A stretch of 64,000 nucleotides of DNA from Paenibacillus dokdonensis (GTDB lineage: Bacteria; Bacillota; Bacilli; Paenibacillales; Paenibacillaceae), in NCBI RefSeq assembly GCF_004916975.1, contig NZ_STGQ01000001.1, positions 3,403,674 to 3,467,673 of the forward strand, written 5' to 3'. Positions 1 to 10,639 of the stretch are shown in pieces (within the stretch, counting starts at the first letter, position 1; every line of letters starts with the position of its first letter). Under the pieces are notes generated by a model, which ran no database searches, was not told the DNA's origin, and worked only from the letters and a program-made list of their open reading frames with translations. The translations under genes and the position numbers were made by a program.

Positions 1-251
1 CTGTGGTCATCGCCATTTCTTTTGAATTTCTGAAGTTAACCAACTCGCTCAGAGAGGTTCCTGTCCTCCGCTATCTTGGTTATCCCGGACTGTGGCTGCA
101 GCTGTTGACCACCAAGGAGCCTAAAGACGATCAGGTGGAAGTTTCAATTGCCTCCTTTAAACGTATGCTTGAGCTTGATGCTCAAATGGAAAATGCACCT
201 GCAGCAAACCAGCCTGTAAGAACTGGAGTCTTGGATCCCCTGAAAGGATGA
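1..251 (+). CDS. yqhQ: YqhQ / DUF1385 family membrane protein, C-terminal fragment
   Basis: This is the 3' end of a gene that begins before the window. The frame is open to the left edge, so the GTG at position 3 is probably an internal Val codon. The fragment carries the stretch EVPVLRYLGYPGLW and then LTTKEPKDDQVEVSIASF, which matches the end of DUF1385 (YqhQ) proteins as I know them. YqhQ is a multi-pass membrane protein of unclear function in Firmicutes. The next genes (yqhP-like, patatin-like yqhO, mntR) follow the Bacillus yqhQ-yqhP-yqhO-mntR order, which supports the call. Only about 82 residues are visible, so the upstream domain cannot be judged. Confidence 0.85.
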   Translation, partial: VVIAISFEFLKLTNSLREVPVLRYLGYPGLWLQLLTTKEPKDDQVEVSIASFKRMLELDAQMENAPAANQPVRTGVLDPLKG

Positions 252-258
252 GGATAAG

Positions 259-582
259 ATGAAAAGGCATGCTCTAATTTTTGGGGTTGCAGTCGTGCTG
301 GCCGTGCTTGGTTTCGCAAAATTGTTGTTGGCCGACCCACTGCAGCTCATTAGAACCCTCCTCATACCCGTCCTGGTATTCGGCGTGATATTCCTGCTTT
401 ATAAATACCAGCCCGGACGCAGAAAATCGAGAGCAACGCCAAAGGTCAAGCCATCCGCCCGAACAATGGAAAAGGTGGCCGCTGCCAAAAAGACGCATAC
501 AGCTGGGAAACGGAAGCATTATCCTTTTCAGGTCATCGAAGGCTCCAAAGGAAAGAACGATGATCAGCCAAAATATCATTGA
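259..582 (+). CDS. yqhP: YqhP / SA1362-like small membrane protein
   Basis: A 107-residue protein with two hydrophobic segments (about residues 6-25 and 31-47), followed by a very basic, Lys/Arg-rich cytoplasmic tail. It starts 7 bases after the yqhQ stop with a GAGGAT-type ribosome binding site, so the two genes are probably cotranscribed. Position and architecture match the small YqhP (SA1362-like) proteins found next to yqhQ. I infer the assignment mostly from synteny and topology; the sequence has no catalytic motif and the function is unknown. A hairpin terminator follows directly. Confidence 0.6.
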   Translation: MKRHALIFGVAVVLAVLGFAKLLLADPLQLIRTLLIPVLVFGVIFLLYKYQPGRRKSRATPKVKPSARTMEKVAAAKKTHTAGKRKHYPFQVIEGSKGKNDDQPKYH

Positions 583-594
583 ACAGAACACATT

Positions 595-642
595 GAAAAA
601 GGCGTTCACCCTTCCCTCGCGGAAGAGTCGAACGCCTTCTTT
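595..642. terminator. Bidirectional terminator between yqhP and the patatin gene
   Basis: The arms GGCGTTC (601-607) and GAACGCC (630-636) form a stem, with an A-run before and a T-rich run after. It therefore serves yqhP on the plus strand and the patatin gene on the minus strand. Confidence 0.75.
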
Positions 643-646
643 ATAT

Positions 647-1570
647 TCAGTCCTTATATCTTGCAAAAAATTTGTTCCCCGCCTGAACTCCCGACTCGAA
701 TAGCTCCATACTTTTTTCCGGCGAAATGTGAAACTCTGTTGTTCCGACGCCGAGCGTAGGAATTTTAATGGTTCTGAACCGGTTTACCTGCTCGATATAC
801 CGCTCATCATGAGCGGAAAGCATCGTTTCAAACATCGCCTGCAGCATGCTGATCGGCCCGCGGATCATATGGGGACTATTGGAGCTGCGACCCACCATTT
901 GAAATCCAATGGTCTGTACCGTGGTCTGCCCGGGAGCCTCCAGCGTCGTATCATCGAACAGCCATAAAGGAAAGTTGCTGAGCAGCCCTCCGTCCACCAC
1001 ATACACAAACTGATCTGCAAAGGCTTTTCCTCTGGCCGCTTCACCGGATAATCTTAATATCACCGGATCAAAAAAATAAGGAATGCTCGTGCTCATCCGG
1101 ATGGCCTTGGATACCTCAAAATTTGCCGGATTAAGACCCAGTTTGATCAAATCTTCCGGGAGCACAAGAATCTTGCCATTGGTAATGTCTGAAGCAATAA
1201 TCATCAGCTTTCCGGCAGGAATATCCGAAAACGTACGAATCCCCTTTTTTTTCAATATATTGTGAATCCAATATTCCAGTGCTTCTCCCGAATATAGACC
1301 TTTTTTAATTATAAGCCGTACCGCCGGCCCAATGATTTTCGTGTTGAAAATGGGGGCGCGGTGAAGAAAAGAAGTAAAAGGTGTTGTTCTGACAATTTCG
1401 CTCATTTCATCCGCTGAAAATCCCGCTGCAAGCAGCGCAGCAACGATGGATCCCGAGGAGGTTCCTGCCACTTTGTTAAATACAACTCCCGCTGCTTCCG
1501 CCGATTTAACCGCCCCTGCCAGCGATATTCCCTTAACGCCGCCGCCCTCAAAAACCGCATTGATGAGCAT
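647..1570 (-). CDS. Patatin-like phospholipase family protein (YqhO-like)
   Basis: A 307-residue patatin-fold protein. The oxyanion-hole motif GGGVKG lies at about residues 9-14, the nucleophile elbow GTSSG (GxSxG, catalytic Ser) at about 37-41, and the catalytic Asp of the DGG motif near residue 193. These give the Ser-Asp dyad of patatin lipid acyl hydrolases. No signal peptide is seen, so it should be cytoplasmic or membrane-associated. The position between yqhP and mntR matches Bacillus yqhO. The natural substrate is not known. The ribosome binding site lies inside the terminator hairpin of the upstream gene, which could limit expression from read-through transcripts. Confidence 0.85.
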   Translation of the reverse strand: MLINAVFEGGGVKGISLAGAVKSAEAAGVVFNKVAGTSSGSIVAALLAAGFSADEMSEIVRTTPFTSFLHRAPIFNTKIIGPAVRLIIKKGLYSGEALEYWIHNILKKKGIRTFSDIPAGKLMIIASDITNGKILVLPEDLIKLGLNPANFEVSKAIRMSTSIPYFFDPVILRLSGEAARGKAFADQFVYVVDGGLLSNFPLWLFDDTTLEAPGQTTVQTIGFQMVGRSSNSPHMIRGPISMLQAMFETMLSAHDERYIEQVNRFRTIKIPTLGVGTTEFHISPEKSMELFESGVQAGNKFFARYKD

Positions 1571-1572
1571 AC

Positions 1573-1621
1573 AAAAAACCCCCGTCCTCCACTATTCAAA
1601 ATAATGTATGAGAACGGGAGT
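1573..1621 (-). terminator. Terminator of the GHL10 gene, overlapping the patatin gene SD
   Basis: On the minus strand CTCCCGT pairs with ACGGGGG across a loop of about 30 bases, followed by TTTTTT. The T-run ends just before the ATG of the patatin gene at 1570, so its GGAGG/GGGGG ribosome binding region is part of the 3' arm and loop. Confidence 0.6.
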
Positions 1622-1647
1622 CGATTAATGACTCATGATATGGGTAT

Positions 1648-3267
1648 TTATTGCTGATAAAATGCGGTAAGTGCCGGAATAAGTCCAAGCGGATTGTTAA
1701 TCAGATGCGTGGCTCTGAAGAAAATGCTTCCTTTAATATCCGCATACTTTTCATTATATTTCAGCTGATTGATAATCTCCTGCGAGCTCTGCCAGCCAGC
1801 TTCCGTTGTGCCGAGCTTATATGGCGCCTGACCGATATACAGATCCACACCTGTACCTGCTACTTCGCCAGCCCACCAATCGACCAGCTTGTCATATTGC
1901 GCAATTTTGAAAGACATGCTCCAGTATATTTGAGGAGCTACATAATCGATCCATTTATTCTGAATCCAGGTTCTCACATCCGCATACATCGAATCATACG
2001 CTGTGACGCCGGCTTTAGTATCTGAGCCTGTTACGTCTGTCGCCTTATTACGCCACACGCCAAACGGACTGATACCAAACTCAACCGAAGGCTTTGATGC
2101 ATGTATCGATTTACCAAGCTGCTGAACAAACTGGCTTACGTTATCTCTGCGCCAATCAGCTTGGGAAAGCCCGCTGGTATTATAGGTTTTGTACGTACTG
2201 TTATCGTTAAATGTTCCGCCCGAAGGGTAGAAGTAATCATCCAGGTGGACGCCGTCAATGTTGTATTTGTTCACAACTTCCATAACGGTATCAATGATAT
2301 GCTGGCGTGCTTCCGGTATTCCCGGATTAATGATCAACTGATTATTGGCCGTCACAATCCAGTCCGGATGTTCGATAGCTACATGATTTGCAGCCAGCTT
2401 CGTTGTGACCGTATCCATGCTCGCACGGAATGGATTGAACCAGGCATGGAACTGCATGCCGCGCTTATGAGCTTCCTCAATCATAAACTCCAGCGGATCA
2501 TAACCAGGGTCTTTTCCTTGTGTGCCTGTCAAATACCTGGACCAAGGCACAAGATCCGAAGGATACAACGCATCGCCTGCAGGACGCACCTGTACGAATA
2601 AGGCATTAATGTCCATTGCCTGCAGCTTGTCCAACAGGGAAATAAACTCCTGCTTCTGCTGATCTACTTTTCCGAAGGATTTCGTTGAAGGCCAGTCCAA
2701 GTTGGACACGGTGGAAATCCACGCACCATGTAGTCCTTGTGTCTGCTGCCCGTTTCCGTTACCCGGATCGGGTTGGCTAGGCTCTGCCGGATTCGGCAGA
2801 TTAGGTATGTATGATCCCGATAAAAGCGCAATGCTCTGAGCCGACTGATTCCAAATCACCTGAAGTCCCAGATTTTCACCAATAAAACGCAGTGGCACCA
2901 TAATTCTGCCGTTCTTGATCTGGACGGATGCATCCAAAGCCACAGTGTTGCCGTTCACCAATGCAGTCTTCTTGCCGCTAACCAGCGACATGGACGAACC
3001 ATCGCGGTTAATCTTGACGGTTTTCGTGGTCTGCTGCCATTCTACCGATGCTCCCAAACCTTCACTGATGACGCGAAGAGGTACCATGGTGACATAAACT
3101 TTCGGTATGATATAGGGGGCAACATCACTGCTGATCTTATCTCCATCGAGACTGATGCTGATGGACTGCTTCGAAGTTTCCGCTTGAACAGAACGACTGG
3201 TAACAGGTAAGAACAATACAAAAACGAGTGCCAGGATCATCCATTTGTGAAACTTCCAAAACCTCAT
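1648..3267 (-). CDS. Secreted glycoside hydrolase-like protein (CAO-N repeats + GHL10/DUF187)
   Basis: A 539-residue secreted protein. I chose the ATG at 3267 because GGAGG lies 9 bases upstream; the frame is open further 5' but lacks a ribosome binding site there. Residues 1-29 are a signal peptide ending near SVQA. Residues about 30-150 contain two copper-amine-oxidase N-terminal repeats (VPLRVISEGLGA and VPLRFIGENLGL), which act as a cell-envelope module in Paenibacillus-type proteins. A Pro/Gly/Asn-rich linker leads to a GHL10-type barrel starting GAWISTVSNLDWPS, with the family signature GVHLDDYFYP. Such proteins are thought to act on envelope glycans. The exact substrate cannot be read from the sequence. 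Confidence 0.88.
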   Translation of the reverse strand: MRFWKFHKWMILALVFVLFLPVTSRSVQAETSKQSISISLDGDKISSDVAPYIIPKVYVTMVPLRVISEGLGASVEWQQTTKTVKINRDGSSMSLVSGKKTALVNGNTVALDASVQIKNGRIMVPLRFIGENLGLQVIWNQSAQSIALLSGSYIPNLPNPAEPSQPDPGNGNGQQTQGLHGAWISTVSNLDWPSTKSFGKVDQQKQEFISLLDKLQAMDINALFVQVRPAGDALYPSDLVPWSRYLTGTQGKDPGYDPLEFMIEEAHKRGMQFHAWFNPFRASMDTVTTKLAANHVAIEHPDWIVTANNQLIINPGIPEARQHIIDTVMEVVNKYNIDGVHLDDYFYPSGGTFNDNSTYKTYNTSGLSQADWRRDNVSQFVQQLGKSIHASKPSVEFGISPFGVWRNKATDVTGSDTKAGVTAYDSMYADVRTWIQNKWIDYVAPQIYWSMSFKIAQYDKLVDWWAGEVAGTGVDLYIGQAPYKLGTTEAGWQSSQEIINQLKYNEKYADIKGSIFFRATHLINNPLGLIPALTAFYQQ

Positions 3268-3369
3268 TCTACGAATCCTCCAAGTAATAATAGATTTGCA
3301 GGCATAATGCACCGCAGCCTTTTCGGGCCAAGGCTGTCATGCCGGCATATGGGGTCTCAACTCTCCAAA

Positions 3370-3408
3370 AACGAAGAGGCATCCGTCTCTTGTAAGGGAC
3401 AGATGCCT
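3370..3408 (-). terminator. mntR terminator
   Basis: AGGCAT (3377-3382) pairs with ATGCCT (3403-3408), extended by a mostly paired GTC region. On the minus strand the stem overlaps the mntR stop codon and is followed by CTTCGTTTTT. Confidence 0.7.
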
Positions 3409-3838
3409 ATTTTACCGAATCGCCCACTAATTCATTGTGAATATTCCGCAAGTCTTGAAGACGCTGCTCATCCCGCCGGAAAAACTCTACAAGCGTTTCA
3501 ATATGCGTAATGGAATCCCAGCTCAGGTGATGCTCGATCCCTTCCACATCTGTATAGATATGCTCATCGGATACACCGATCATCGTCAAAAATTCTTCCA
3601 GCAGCTTATGGCGGTCGACCAAACGTTTACCCATCTTTTTGCCTTTGCTGGTCAGGACAAGTCCACGGTATTTCTCATAAATGAGGTAATCATCCTTGTC
3701 CAGTTTTTGAATCATTTTGGTAACCGATGAAGGATGAACCTCCAAGCCTTCGGCAATGTCTGAGACACGAGCATATCCCTTTTCGTCAATCAGCTTGTAG
3801 ATGCGCTCCAAATAATCCTCCATGCTGGGCGTTGGCAT
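3407..3838 (-). CDS. mntR: Manganese-responsive transcriptional regulator MntR (DtxR family)
   Basis: A 143-residue DtxR-family repressor of the short MntR type, without the SH3 domain. An N-terminal winged helix (about 1-70) is followed by the dimerisation and metal-binding helices. All six known Mn ligands of Bacillus MntR are at the same numbers: Asp8, Glu11, His77, Glu99, Glu102 and His103. The Mn-loaded dimer represses Mn uptake genes and activates Mn exporters. No MntR target gene is adjacent, but the window also contains a TerC family gene behind a manganese riboswitch. It has its own terminator and lies next to the yqhQPO cluster as in Bacillus. Confidence 0.95.
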   Translation of the reverse strand: MPTPSMEDYLERIYKLIDEKGYARVSDIAEGLEVHPSSVTKMIQKLDKDDYLIYEKYRGLVLTSKGKKMGKRLVDRHKLLEEFLTMIGVSDEHIYTDVEGIEHHLSWDSITHIETLVEFFRRDEQRLQDLRNIHNELVGDSVK

Positions 3839-4011
3839 CTTTTTCCCTCTTTTCTCTTTTTAAGCATGAATCATGGAACCAAAATACCTGCTCTTGTAAT
3901 GATACATGTTTCCGTGAGGACTTGGCAAGTCCTGCCGGGAAACGGCCCTTTTACCACGATTGAGGTGTAAACGGGCCACACATAATAAAATTTGAAAGGA
4001 GCATGATGGCT

Positions 4012-5082
4012 ATGGGGACAGGTGTGAAGGAACGACCGCGCAAGACTTTAAGGCCAACCAAACCGTTCTTACCGGACCTTGTATATTTTGAACCGAATGC
4101 GCTTAACTATTCAAAAGGCAAAAAAATGATGGAATGGGTAAAATCCAACAATATTCCGCTGCGCATGACCAGCTCCCATAACCGCATCACGAACCTGCCG
4201 GGAGAAACGGATCTTGAAAAGTACAAAAATGCCAAGCGGACGCTAGTCGTAGGTGTTCGCAAGACGTTAGAATTTGATCAATCCAAGCCTTCAGCCGAAT
4301 ATGCAATCCCGATCTCTACAGGCTGCATGGGTCACTGCCATTATTGTTATCTCCAGACAACACTTGGGGCCAAGCCTTATATCCGCGTGTATGTGAATAC
4401 CGAAGACATTCTTGCAGCCGCTAAACGGTATATTGAGGAGCGCAAGCCCGAAATTACCCGATTTGAAGCTGCCTGTACTTCGGATCCCGTGGGCATTGAA
4501 CATATTACCGGTTCACTCGCAGACCTGATCACGTTTATGGCTGATGAAGAGTTCGGCAGACTCAGATTTGTAACCAAATTCCATCATGTGGATCCCTTAC
4601 TCGGCTTAAAACATAACGGACATACAAGGATCCGCTTCAGCGTCAATTCCGATTATGTCATTCGTCAATTCGAGCCCTCCACTTCTCACTTCGAGGAACG
4701 GATTGAAGCCGCCGGAAAAGTGGCTCACGCCGGTTATCCGCTTGGTTTTATCATCGCCCCGATTATTTGGTATGACGGCTGGGAAGAAGGCTATGCGGAC
4801 CTCCTGCAGCGTCTGGAGAGAACCCTTCCCAAGGATGCTACCAAGGATTTAACCTTTGAGCTGATCCAGCATCGTTTTACCAAAACGGCAAAATCGGTCA
4901 TTGAGCAGCGTTATCCCAAATCCAAGCTTGAAATGGATATGGAGAAACGTAAAAAGAAGTGGGGCCGCTGGGGACAGTCCAAATACGTATATCCCGATGA
5001 ACAACAAACCGCCCTGCGCGAATTTATCACAGAGCGGATTTTTGAACATTTCCCATCAGCGAACATTGACTACTTCACCTAA
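4012..5082 (+). CDS. splB: Spore photoproduct lyase SplB (radical SAM)
   Basis: This enzyme reverses the thymine spore photoproduct in germinating spores by radical SAM chemistry. The [4Fe-4S] motif CMGHCHYC (CX3CX2C) lies at residues 105-112 of the chosen protein. The extra conserved Cys that donates hydrogen in Bacillus SplB (Cys141) is present in ACTSDP, 43 residues downstream. Length (356 aa) and sequence fit the family throughout. Three in-frame ATGs (4003, 4006, 4012) follow AAAGGAG at 3995-4001; I chose 4012 because the spacing of 10 is the most normal. No splA-like gene precedes it. It ends tail-to-tail with ccdA, overlapping by 4 bases. Its presence indicates a sporulating organism. 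Confidence 0.95.
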   Translation: MGTGVKERPRKTLRPTKPFLPDLVYFEPNALNYSKGKKMMEWVKSNNIPLRMTSSHNRITNLPGETDLEKYKNAKRTLVVGVRKTLEFDQSKPSAEYAIPISTGCMGHCHYCYLQTTLGAKPYIRVYVNTEDILAAAKRYIEERKPEITRFEAACTSDPVGIEHITGSLADLITFMADEEFGRLRFVTKFHHVDPLLGLKHNGHTRIRFSVNSDYVIRQFEPSTSHFEERIEAAGKVAHAGYPLGFIIAPIIWYDGWEEGYADLLQRLERTLPKDATKDLTFELIQHRFTKTAKSVIEQRYPKSKLEMDMEKRKKKWGRWGQSKYVYPDEQQTALREFITERIFEHFPSANIDYFT

Positions 5083-5792
5083 AACTTCAGCCACTCCGGC
5101 GTAATTGCCTGCAGCCAAATCGTGATTTTGGTCATTTGATTCGTAAACAGCAGGACGCCCATCAGAAGCATCAATACGCCGCCGATTTTCATCATGATGC
5201 CCGAGTACTTCACGATCCATTTGGTTGAACCGATAAAAAAAGCCAACACGAAAAAAGGAATGGCAAATCCAAGCGTGTATGCGGTGATCAGCGGGAACCA
5301 TGCTCCAGGCTCCGTTGCCGCTAATGCAATAATGGCAGCCAAAATCGGGCCGACACACGGGGACCATCCAGCTGAAAAGCCGATTCCGAAGATGAAGGAA
5401 CCTATGTAGCCTGCGGGCTTAAACTTGAAATCCATTTTGAAATCTCTCATTAAAAACTTAGGCTGGAATATACCCACGAGAAAAAGTCCCATTAAAATGA
5501 TTAGAACGGCAGACAATTGGCGGATGAGATCACGGTTATTGTTAAAGAAATTTCCGAACAAGCCTGCTCCCACGCCAAGAGTGTAGAAAACTGCTGAAAA
5601 ACCTAAAATAAATGCCAGCGTATGTGTCATGGTCCGGAAACGGACTTCTTTTTTATTTTGCTCCGATTTCAGCTGTTGAACCGACATCCCTGTAATATAG
5701 GACAAATATGATGGATACAACGGCAGGCAGCAAGGAGAGATAAAAGAAGCCAGTCCGGCAAGAAATGCAATCCAAACGTTCAAGTTTGACAA
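5079..5792 (-). CDS. ccdA: Cytochrome c biogenesis protein CcdA (thiol-disulfide transporter)
   Basis: A 237-residue membrane protein with about six transmembrane segments that carries reducing equivalents across the membrane for cytochrome c maturation and envelope thiol reduction. The two redox-active Cys lie in SPCCLPLYPSY (about residues 19-29) and GWSPCVGP (about 144-151), as expected for CcdA. The start is TTG at 5792 with AGGGGG upstream. It follows the zinc permease gene by 22 bases, so it is probably the last gene of that operon. The 3' end overlaps splB convergently, and I see no terminator between them. Confidence 0.93.
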   Translation of the reverse strand: MSNLNVWIAFLAGLASFISPCCLPLYPSYLSYITGMSVQQLKSEQNKKEVRFRTMTHTLAFILGFSAVFYTLGVGAGLFGNFFNNNRDLIRQLSAVLIILMGLFLVGIFQPKFLMRDFKMDFKFKPAGYIGSFIFGIGFSAGWSPCVGPILAAIIALAATEPGAWFPLITAYTLGFAIPFFVLAFFIGSTKWIVKYSGIMMKIGGVLMLLMGVLLFTNQMTKITIWLQAITPEWLKF

Positions 5793-5814
5793 GGCCGTAC
5801 CCCCTATTTTGATT

Positions 5815-6624
5815 CTAAATCGATAACCCCTTTTTACCGGCCATGGTCAAAATCAGAAGTGCAATCAACAGAAGAACAATGGTTGCCCCTGGCGCTAAAT
5901 TCCAAATGCCGGCGATGACGAGCCCGATAATCACGGCAATTTCGGAAATAACCACGGATAATATCACGGAAGATTTGAAACTTCGTGCAATCAGCAGACT
6001 TATCGCAACCGGAATGGTTAAGAGTGCCGATACCAAAAGCGCCCCTACTATCTTAATAGCCGTACTGATTACAAGCGCAGTCAATATCGTTATCAGCATG
6101 TTCAACATGCGTACAGGCAGACCATTTACGCTTGCGGCATCTTCCTCAAAGCTAAGAAGAAAGAACTCTTTAAAAAAGAGGGATATCACCACGACCACAA
6201 CCAGCGTCACAGCCCCTACCACGTACAAATCCTGTGTATCCAGCGTGTAAATGCTTCCGAACAAATAGCTCATCACATCTGTATTGTAACCCATACCGAG
6301 TGTAAAAAACAAAGACGCCAGCGCGACTCCACCGGACATGATAATGGCTATGGACAGCTCAGCATAGCTTTTATATGCTTTCCGAAGCTTTTCTATCGCA
6401 AATGAGGCAAGTACTGCAAAAACAAGTCCGGCTCCAAGCGGATATACTTCAATTAAAAATCCGAGCGCGACACCGGCGATGGTCACATGCGCGAGGGTAT
6501 CCCCAATCATGGACAGCCGGCGCAGCACCAGAAAAATCCCAATCAATGGCGCGGTTATTCCAATCAGGATGCCTCCGGCCAGTGCACGCTGGAAAAAATC
6601 ACTTAGCATAATATCGATAGCCAA
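5815..6624 (-). CDS. znuB: Zinc ABC transporter permease (ZnuB/AdcB type)
   Basis: A 269-residue member of the ABC-3 metal permease family with about eight hydrophobic segments; the family motif GDTLAHVTIAGVALG lies near residues 40-55. It would form the channel for the adjacent ATPase and the His-rich binding lipoprotein. I chose TTG at 6624 because AAGGAG (6634-6639) precedes it by 9 bases; an ATG at 6609 is possible but has no ribosome binding site at a normal distance. It lies 34 bases after the ATPase gene on the same strand. Zinc rather than manganese is inferred from the binding protein and the candidate Zur box. Confidence 0.9.
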   Translation of the reverse strand: MAIDIMLSDFFQRALAGGILIGITAPLIGIFLVLRRLSMIGDTLAHVTIAGVALGFLIEVYPLGAGLVFAVLASFAIEKLRKAYKSYAELSIAIIMSGGVALASLFFTLGMGYNTDVMSYLFGSIYTLDTQDLYVVGAVTLVVVVVISLFFKEFFLLSFEEDAASVNGLPVRMLNMLITILTALVISTAIKIVGALLVSALLTIPVAISLLIARSFKSSVILSVVISEIAVIIGLVIAGIWNLAPGATIVLLLIALLILTMAGKKGLSI

Positions 6625-6658
6625 TAATAACGACTCCTTCTGCGGGAGCAGCAAAAGA

Positions 6659-7411
6659 TCAAGTCAGCGAATGCTGCAGATCCTGTACCTCGCAATTTTG
6701 AATTTCATGTGAATGCCGGACATAAAAGTTAATGTTTCCGTTTTGCTGCTTCGGATGTTTCCCAAGGTAGCTTTCGACCATCCCCATATCATGGGATACC
6801 ATCAGAAAAGTCATATGATGATGCTCGTGCATATGTGTAATCAGTTCAAAAAAGTCCGCTTGTGTTTTTGCGTCGATGCCAACGGTAGGCTCGTCCAAAA
6901 TCAGAAGATCCGGATGGTTAATCATCGCTCTTGCCAGGAAGGCACGCTGCTGCTGACCGCCCGAAAGCTCACCGATCCTTTTGCCTGCGATATCCTGGAT
7001 TCTCATAACCTCCAGCGCATCATCGCACTGCCTTTGCTGGCTTTTGCTTACTCTGCGGAATAAATTTTTATTATTATACAGCCCTGACAGCACAACCTCC
7101 CGGACGGTAGCCGGAAACAGGGGATTAAAAGCATTCTTCTGCGGTACATACCCGATCCGTTCCCAGTCCTTGAACTTGCGGATAGGCTGTCCAAACAATC
7201 GGATGCTCCCTTCTCCTGCAGGCAGGAGCCCCACGATCATCCGCATCAGCGTCGATTTACCGGCGCCGTTGGAGCCGATGATGCCAACAAAATCTCTCTC
7301 CTTGACTGTAAAACTCAGATCGGAAATGACCTGCTGATCCCGGTAGGAAAATGAGATATTCTCCAGCTCCACCACAGGTTGATGGCAATGATCATCCATT
7401 GGCGTATACAT
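6659..7411 (-). CDS. znuC: Zinc ABC transporter ATP-binding protein (ZnuC/AdcC type)
   Basis: A 250-residue ABC ATPase. Visible motifs are Walker A GSNGAGKST (about 47-55), Q-loop YVPQ, signature LSGGQQQR (about 149-156), Walker B LLILDEPT and switch His in VSHD. It follows the binding-protein gene by 39 bases and precedes the permease, so the order A-C-B matches zinc uptake operons of Firmicutes. The C-terminal tail contains several His and is typical of metal-type ATPases. GAGAGG lies upstream of the ATG. Confidence 0.92.
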   Translation of the reverse strand: MYTPMDDHCHQPVVELENISFSYRDQQVISDLSFTVKERDFVGIIGSNGAGKSTLMRMIVGLLPAGEGSIRLFGQPIRKFKDWERIGYVPQKNAFNPLFPATVREVVLSGLYNNKNLFRRVSKSQQRQCDDALEVMRIQDIAGKRIGELSGGQQQRAFLARAMINHPDLLILDEPTVGIDAKTQADFFELITHMHEHHHMTFLMVSHDMGMVESYLGKHPKQQNGNINFYVRHSHEIQNCEVQDLQHSLT

Positions 7412-7450
7412 GCGACATCTACCTCTCTATTTAAAATACGATTACGAATA

Positions 7451-8407
7451 TTACTCCTGTAGTGCCAGAATGAGGTTGGTCAAATTATTGCGCATAAGGC
7501 TAAAATAATCATCTCCGCGTTTCAGCTGATCCTCTGTCAGTCCCTCAACCGGATTAAGCACCAGCACCTCTGCGCCAGTCTCCGATGCCAATGTTTTGGC
7601 GAGACGGTCCGATACCAGCTCTTCGAAAAAGATATAATGGATGCCTTTCTCCTTGACCAGATCGGAAAGCTGCAGCAGATCCCGCGCCCGCGGTTCCGCA
7701 TCCGGAGACAATCCCATAATGGCATGCTGCGTCAACCCATAATCCCGTGCCAGATATCCAAAAGCCTCGTGAGATACAACAATTTCCTTTCGGGGCATCT
7801 CGTCCAGATGGGAGTTGAATTCACTGTCCAGTTCTTCAAGCTGTTTTTTGAGGGTCATATAACGACTTGTATATGCATCTTTGTGAACAGGATCTGCTTC
7901 AATATAGCTGTTCTTCATATTTTCCGCCATCATCATTGCAGATTTCGGACTAACCCAGGTATGCGGATCAACGTGGTGCTTATCCTTATGACCTTCGCCT
8001 TCATGATCGTGATCCGCCTCATCATCCGCTTCAATCAGCTTTATCCCTTGGCTGACCTCATAGGCTTTCACTTTACTGTCACGGTTTAAGCCTTTCAAAA
8101 ATTGCGGAACCCATCCTTCCAGTCCGGCACCATTGTAAAAAAAGAGCTGCGCTTTGGAAGTATTCACAATATCCTGACTCCGCGGAGTCCAGTCATGCGG
8201 CTCCACGCCTGCTGGCAGCAGGTTAATGACATTGGCATCCTCGCCGCCAATCGCCTTTGCAAATTCATATATCGGGTAAAAGGTGGTCACTACATTGACC
8301 TTTCCTTCAACAATCTTCCCTTGGCTCTCTGGGCCGCAGCCTGCAGCCAATATGATCATGAGCAAAATAACGGACCCTACTGCTCCGGCTTTAAGCCGCC
8401 ATTTCAT
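7451..8407 (-). CDS. znuA: Zinc ABC transporter substrate-binding lipoprotein (ZnuA/AdcA type)
   Basis: A cluster A-I metal-binding protein of about 318 residues. The N-terminus has a lipoprotein signal with lipobox LAAGC, so the mature protein is anchored outside the membrane. A His/Asp/Glu-rich loop (DHDHEGEGHKDKHH, around residue 130) is the hallmark of zinc-specific members. The ligands HDWTP, HTWVSP and SHEAFGYLA are visible. The start is not certain: ATG at 8407 gives a normal lipoprotein signal, but a GTG at 8413 has better spacing to AAGGTGG. It is first in the znuA-C-B(-ccdA) unit, behind a candidate Zur box. Confidence 0.93.
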   Translation of the reverse strand: MKWRLKAGAVGSVILLMIILAAGCGPESQGKIVEGKVNVVTTFYPIYEFAKAIGGEDANVINLLPAGVEPHDWTPRSQDIVNTSKAQLFFYNGAGLEGWVPQFLKGLNRDSKVKAYEVSQGIKLIEADDEADHDHEGEGHKDKHHVDPHTWVSPKSAMMMAENMKNSYIEADPVHKDAYTSRYMTLKKQLEELDSEFNSHLDEMPRKEIVVSHEAFGYLARDYGLTQHAIMGLSPDAEPRARDLLQLSDLVKEKGIHYIFFEELVSDRLAKTLASETGAEVLVLNPVEGLTEDQLKRGDDYFSLMRNNLTNLILALQE

Positions 8408-8433
8408 CTTCACCGTTACATGACCCACCTTAA

Positions 8434-8448
8434 TCGTAATTTTTACTA
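8434..8448. promoter_or_regulatory. Candidate Zur box upstream of the zinc uptake operon
   Basis: TCGTAAT-T-TTTACTA forms a 7-1-7 dyad with five of seven arm positions paired. It resembles the Bacillus Zur consensus TCGTAAT-N-ATTACGA; the left arm is identical. It lies 27 bases upstream of the binding-protein start, and zur itself is encoded 3 kb away. Confidence 0.55.
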
Positions 8449-8540
8449 ATAAATTATAGAATGGGTTTAGAAATTTTGTCAACTCTATGGAATAAACAAA
8501 AAATAACAAAACATGATTTCAAACGATATACAAAGCATAA

Positions 8541-8585
8541 AAAAGACGGAATACCTATATTATTCCTGAAGGTATTCCGTCTTAT
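8541..8585 (-). terminator. metG terminator
   Basis: AAGACGGAATACCT pairs with AGGTATTCCGTCTT around a 13-base loop. On the minus strand it is followed by TTTTTT, 45 bases after the metG stop. Confidence 0.85.
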
Positions 8586-8626
8586 TATTCCTATATTAGT
8601 GCCTGTTCAGACCAACCGGGGCGTGA

Positions 8627-10606
<1,980 letters not shown>

Positions 10607-10639
10607 TCAGTTCATCCTCCTGAAAATGGTTTAATTTTT

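Noticed and set aside
1651..2601. Long open frames on the plus strand opposite the GHL10 gene
   Set aside because: They lack ribosome binding sites and recognisable domains, while the minus strand codes for a clear signal peptide, CAO repeats and a GHL10 barrel.
3839..4011. Possible splA gene or sigma-G promoter in front of splB
   Set aside because: There is no SplA-like frame, and TGAATC at 3867 has no partner -10 at 17-18 bases.
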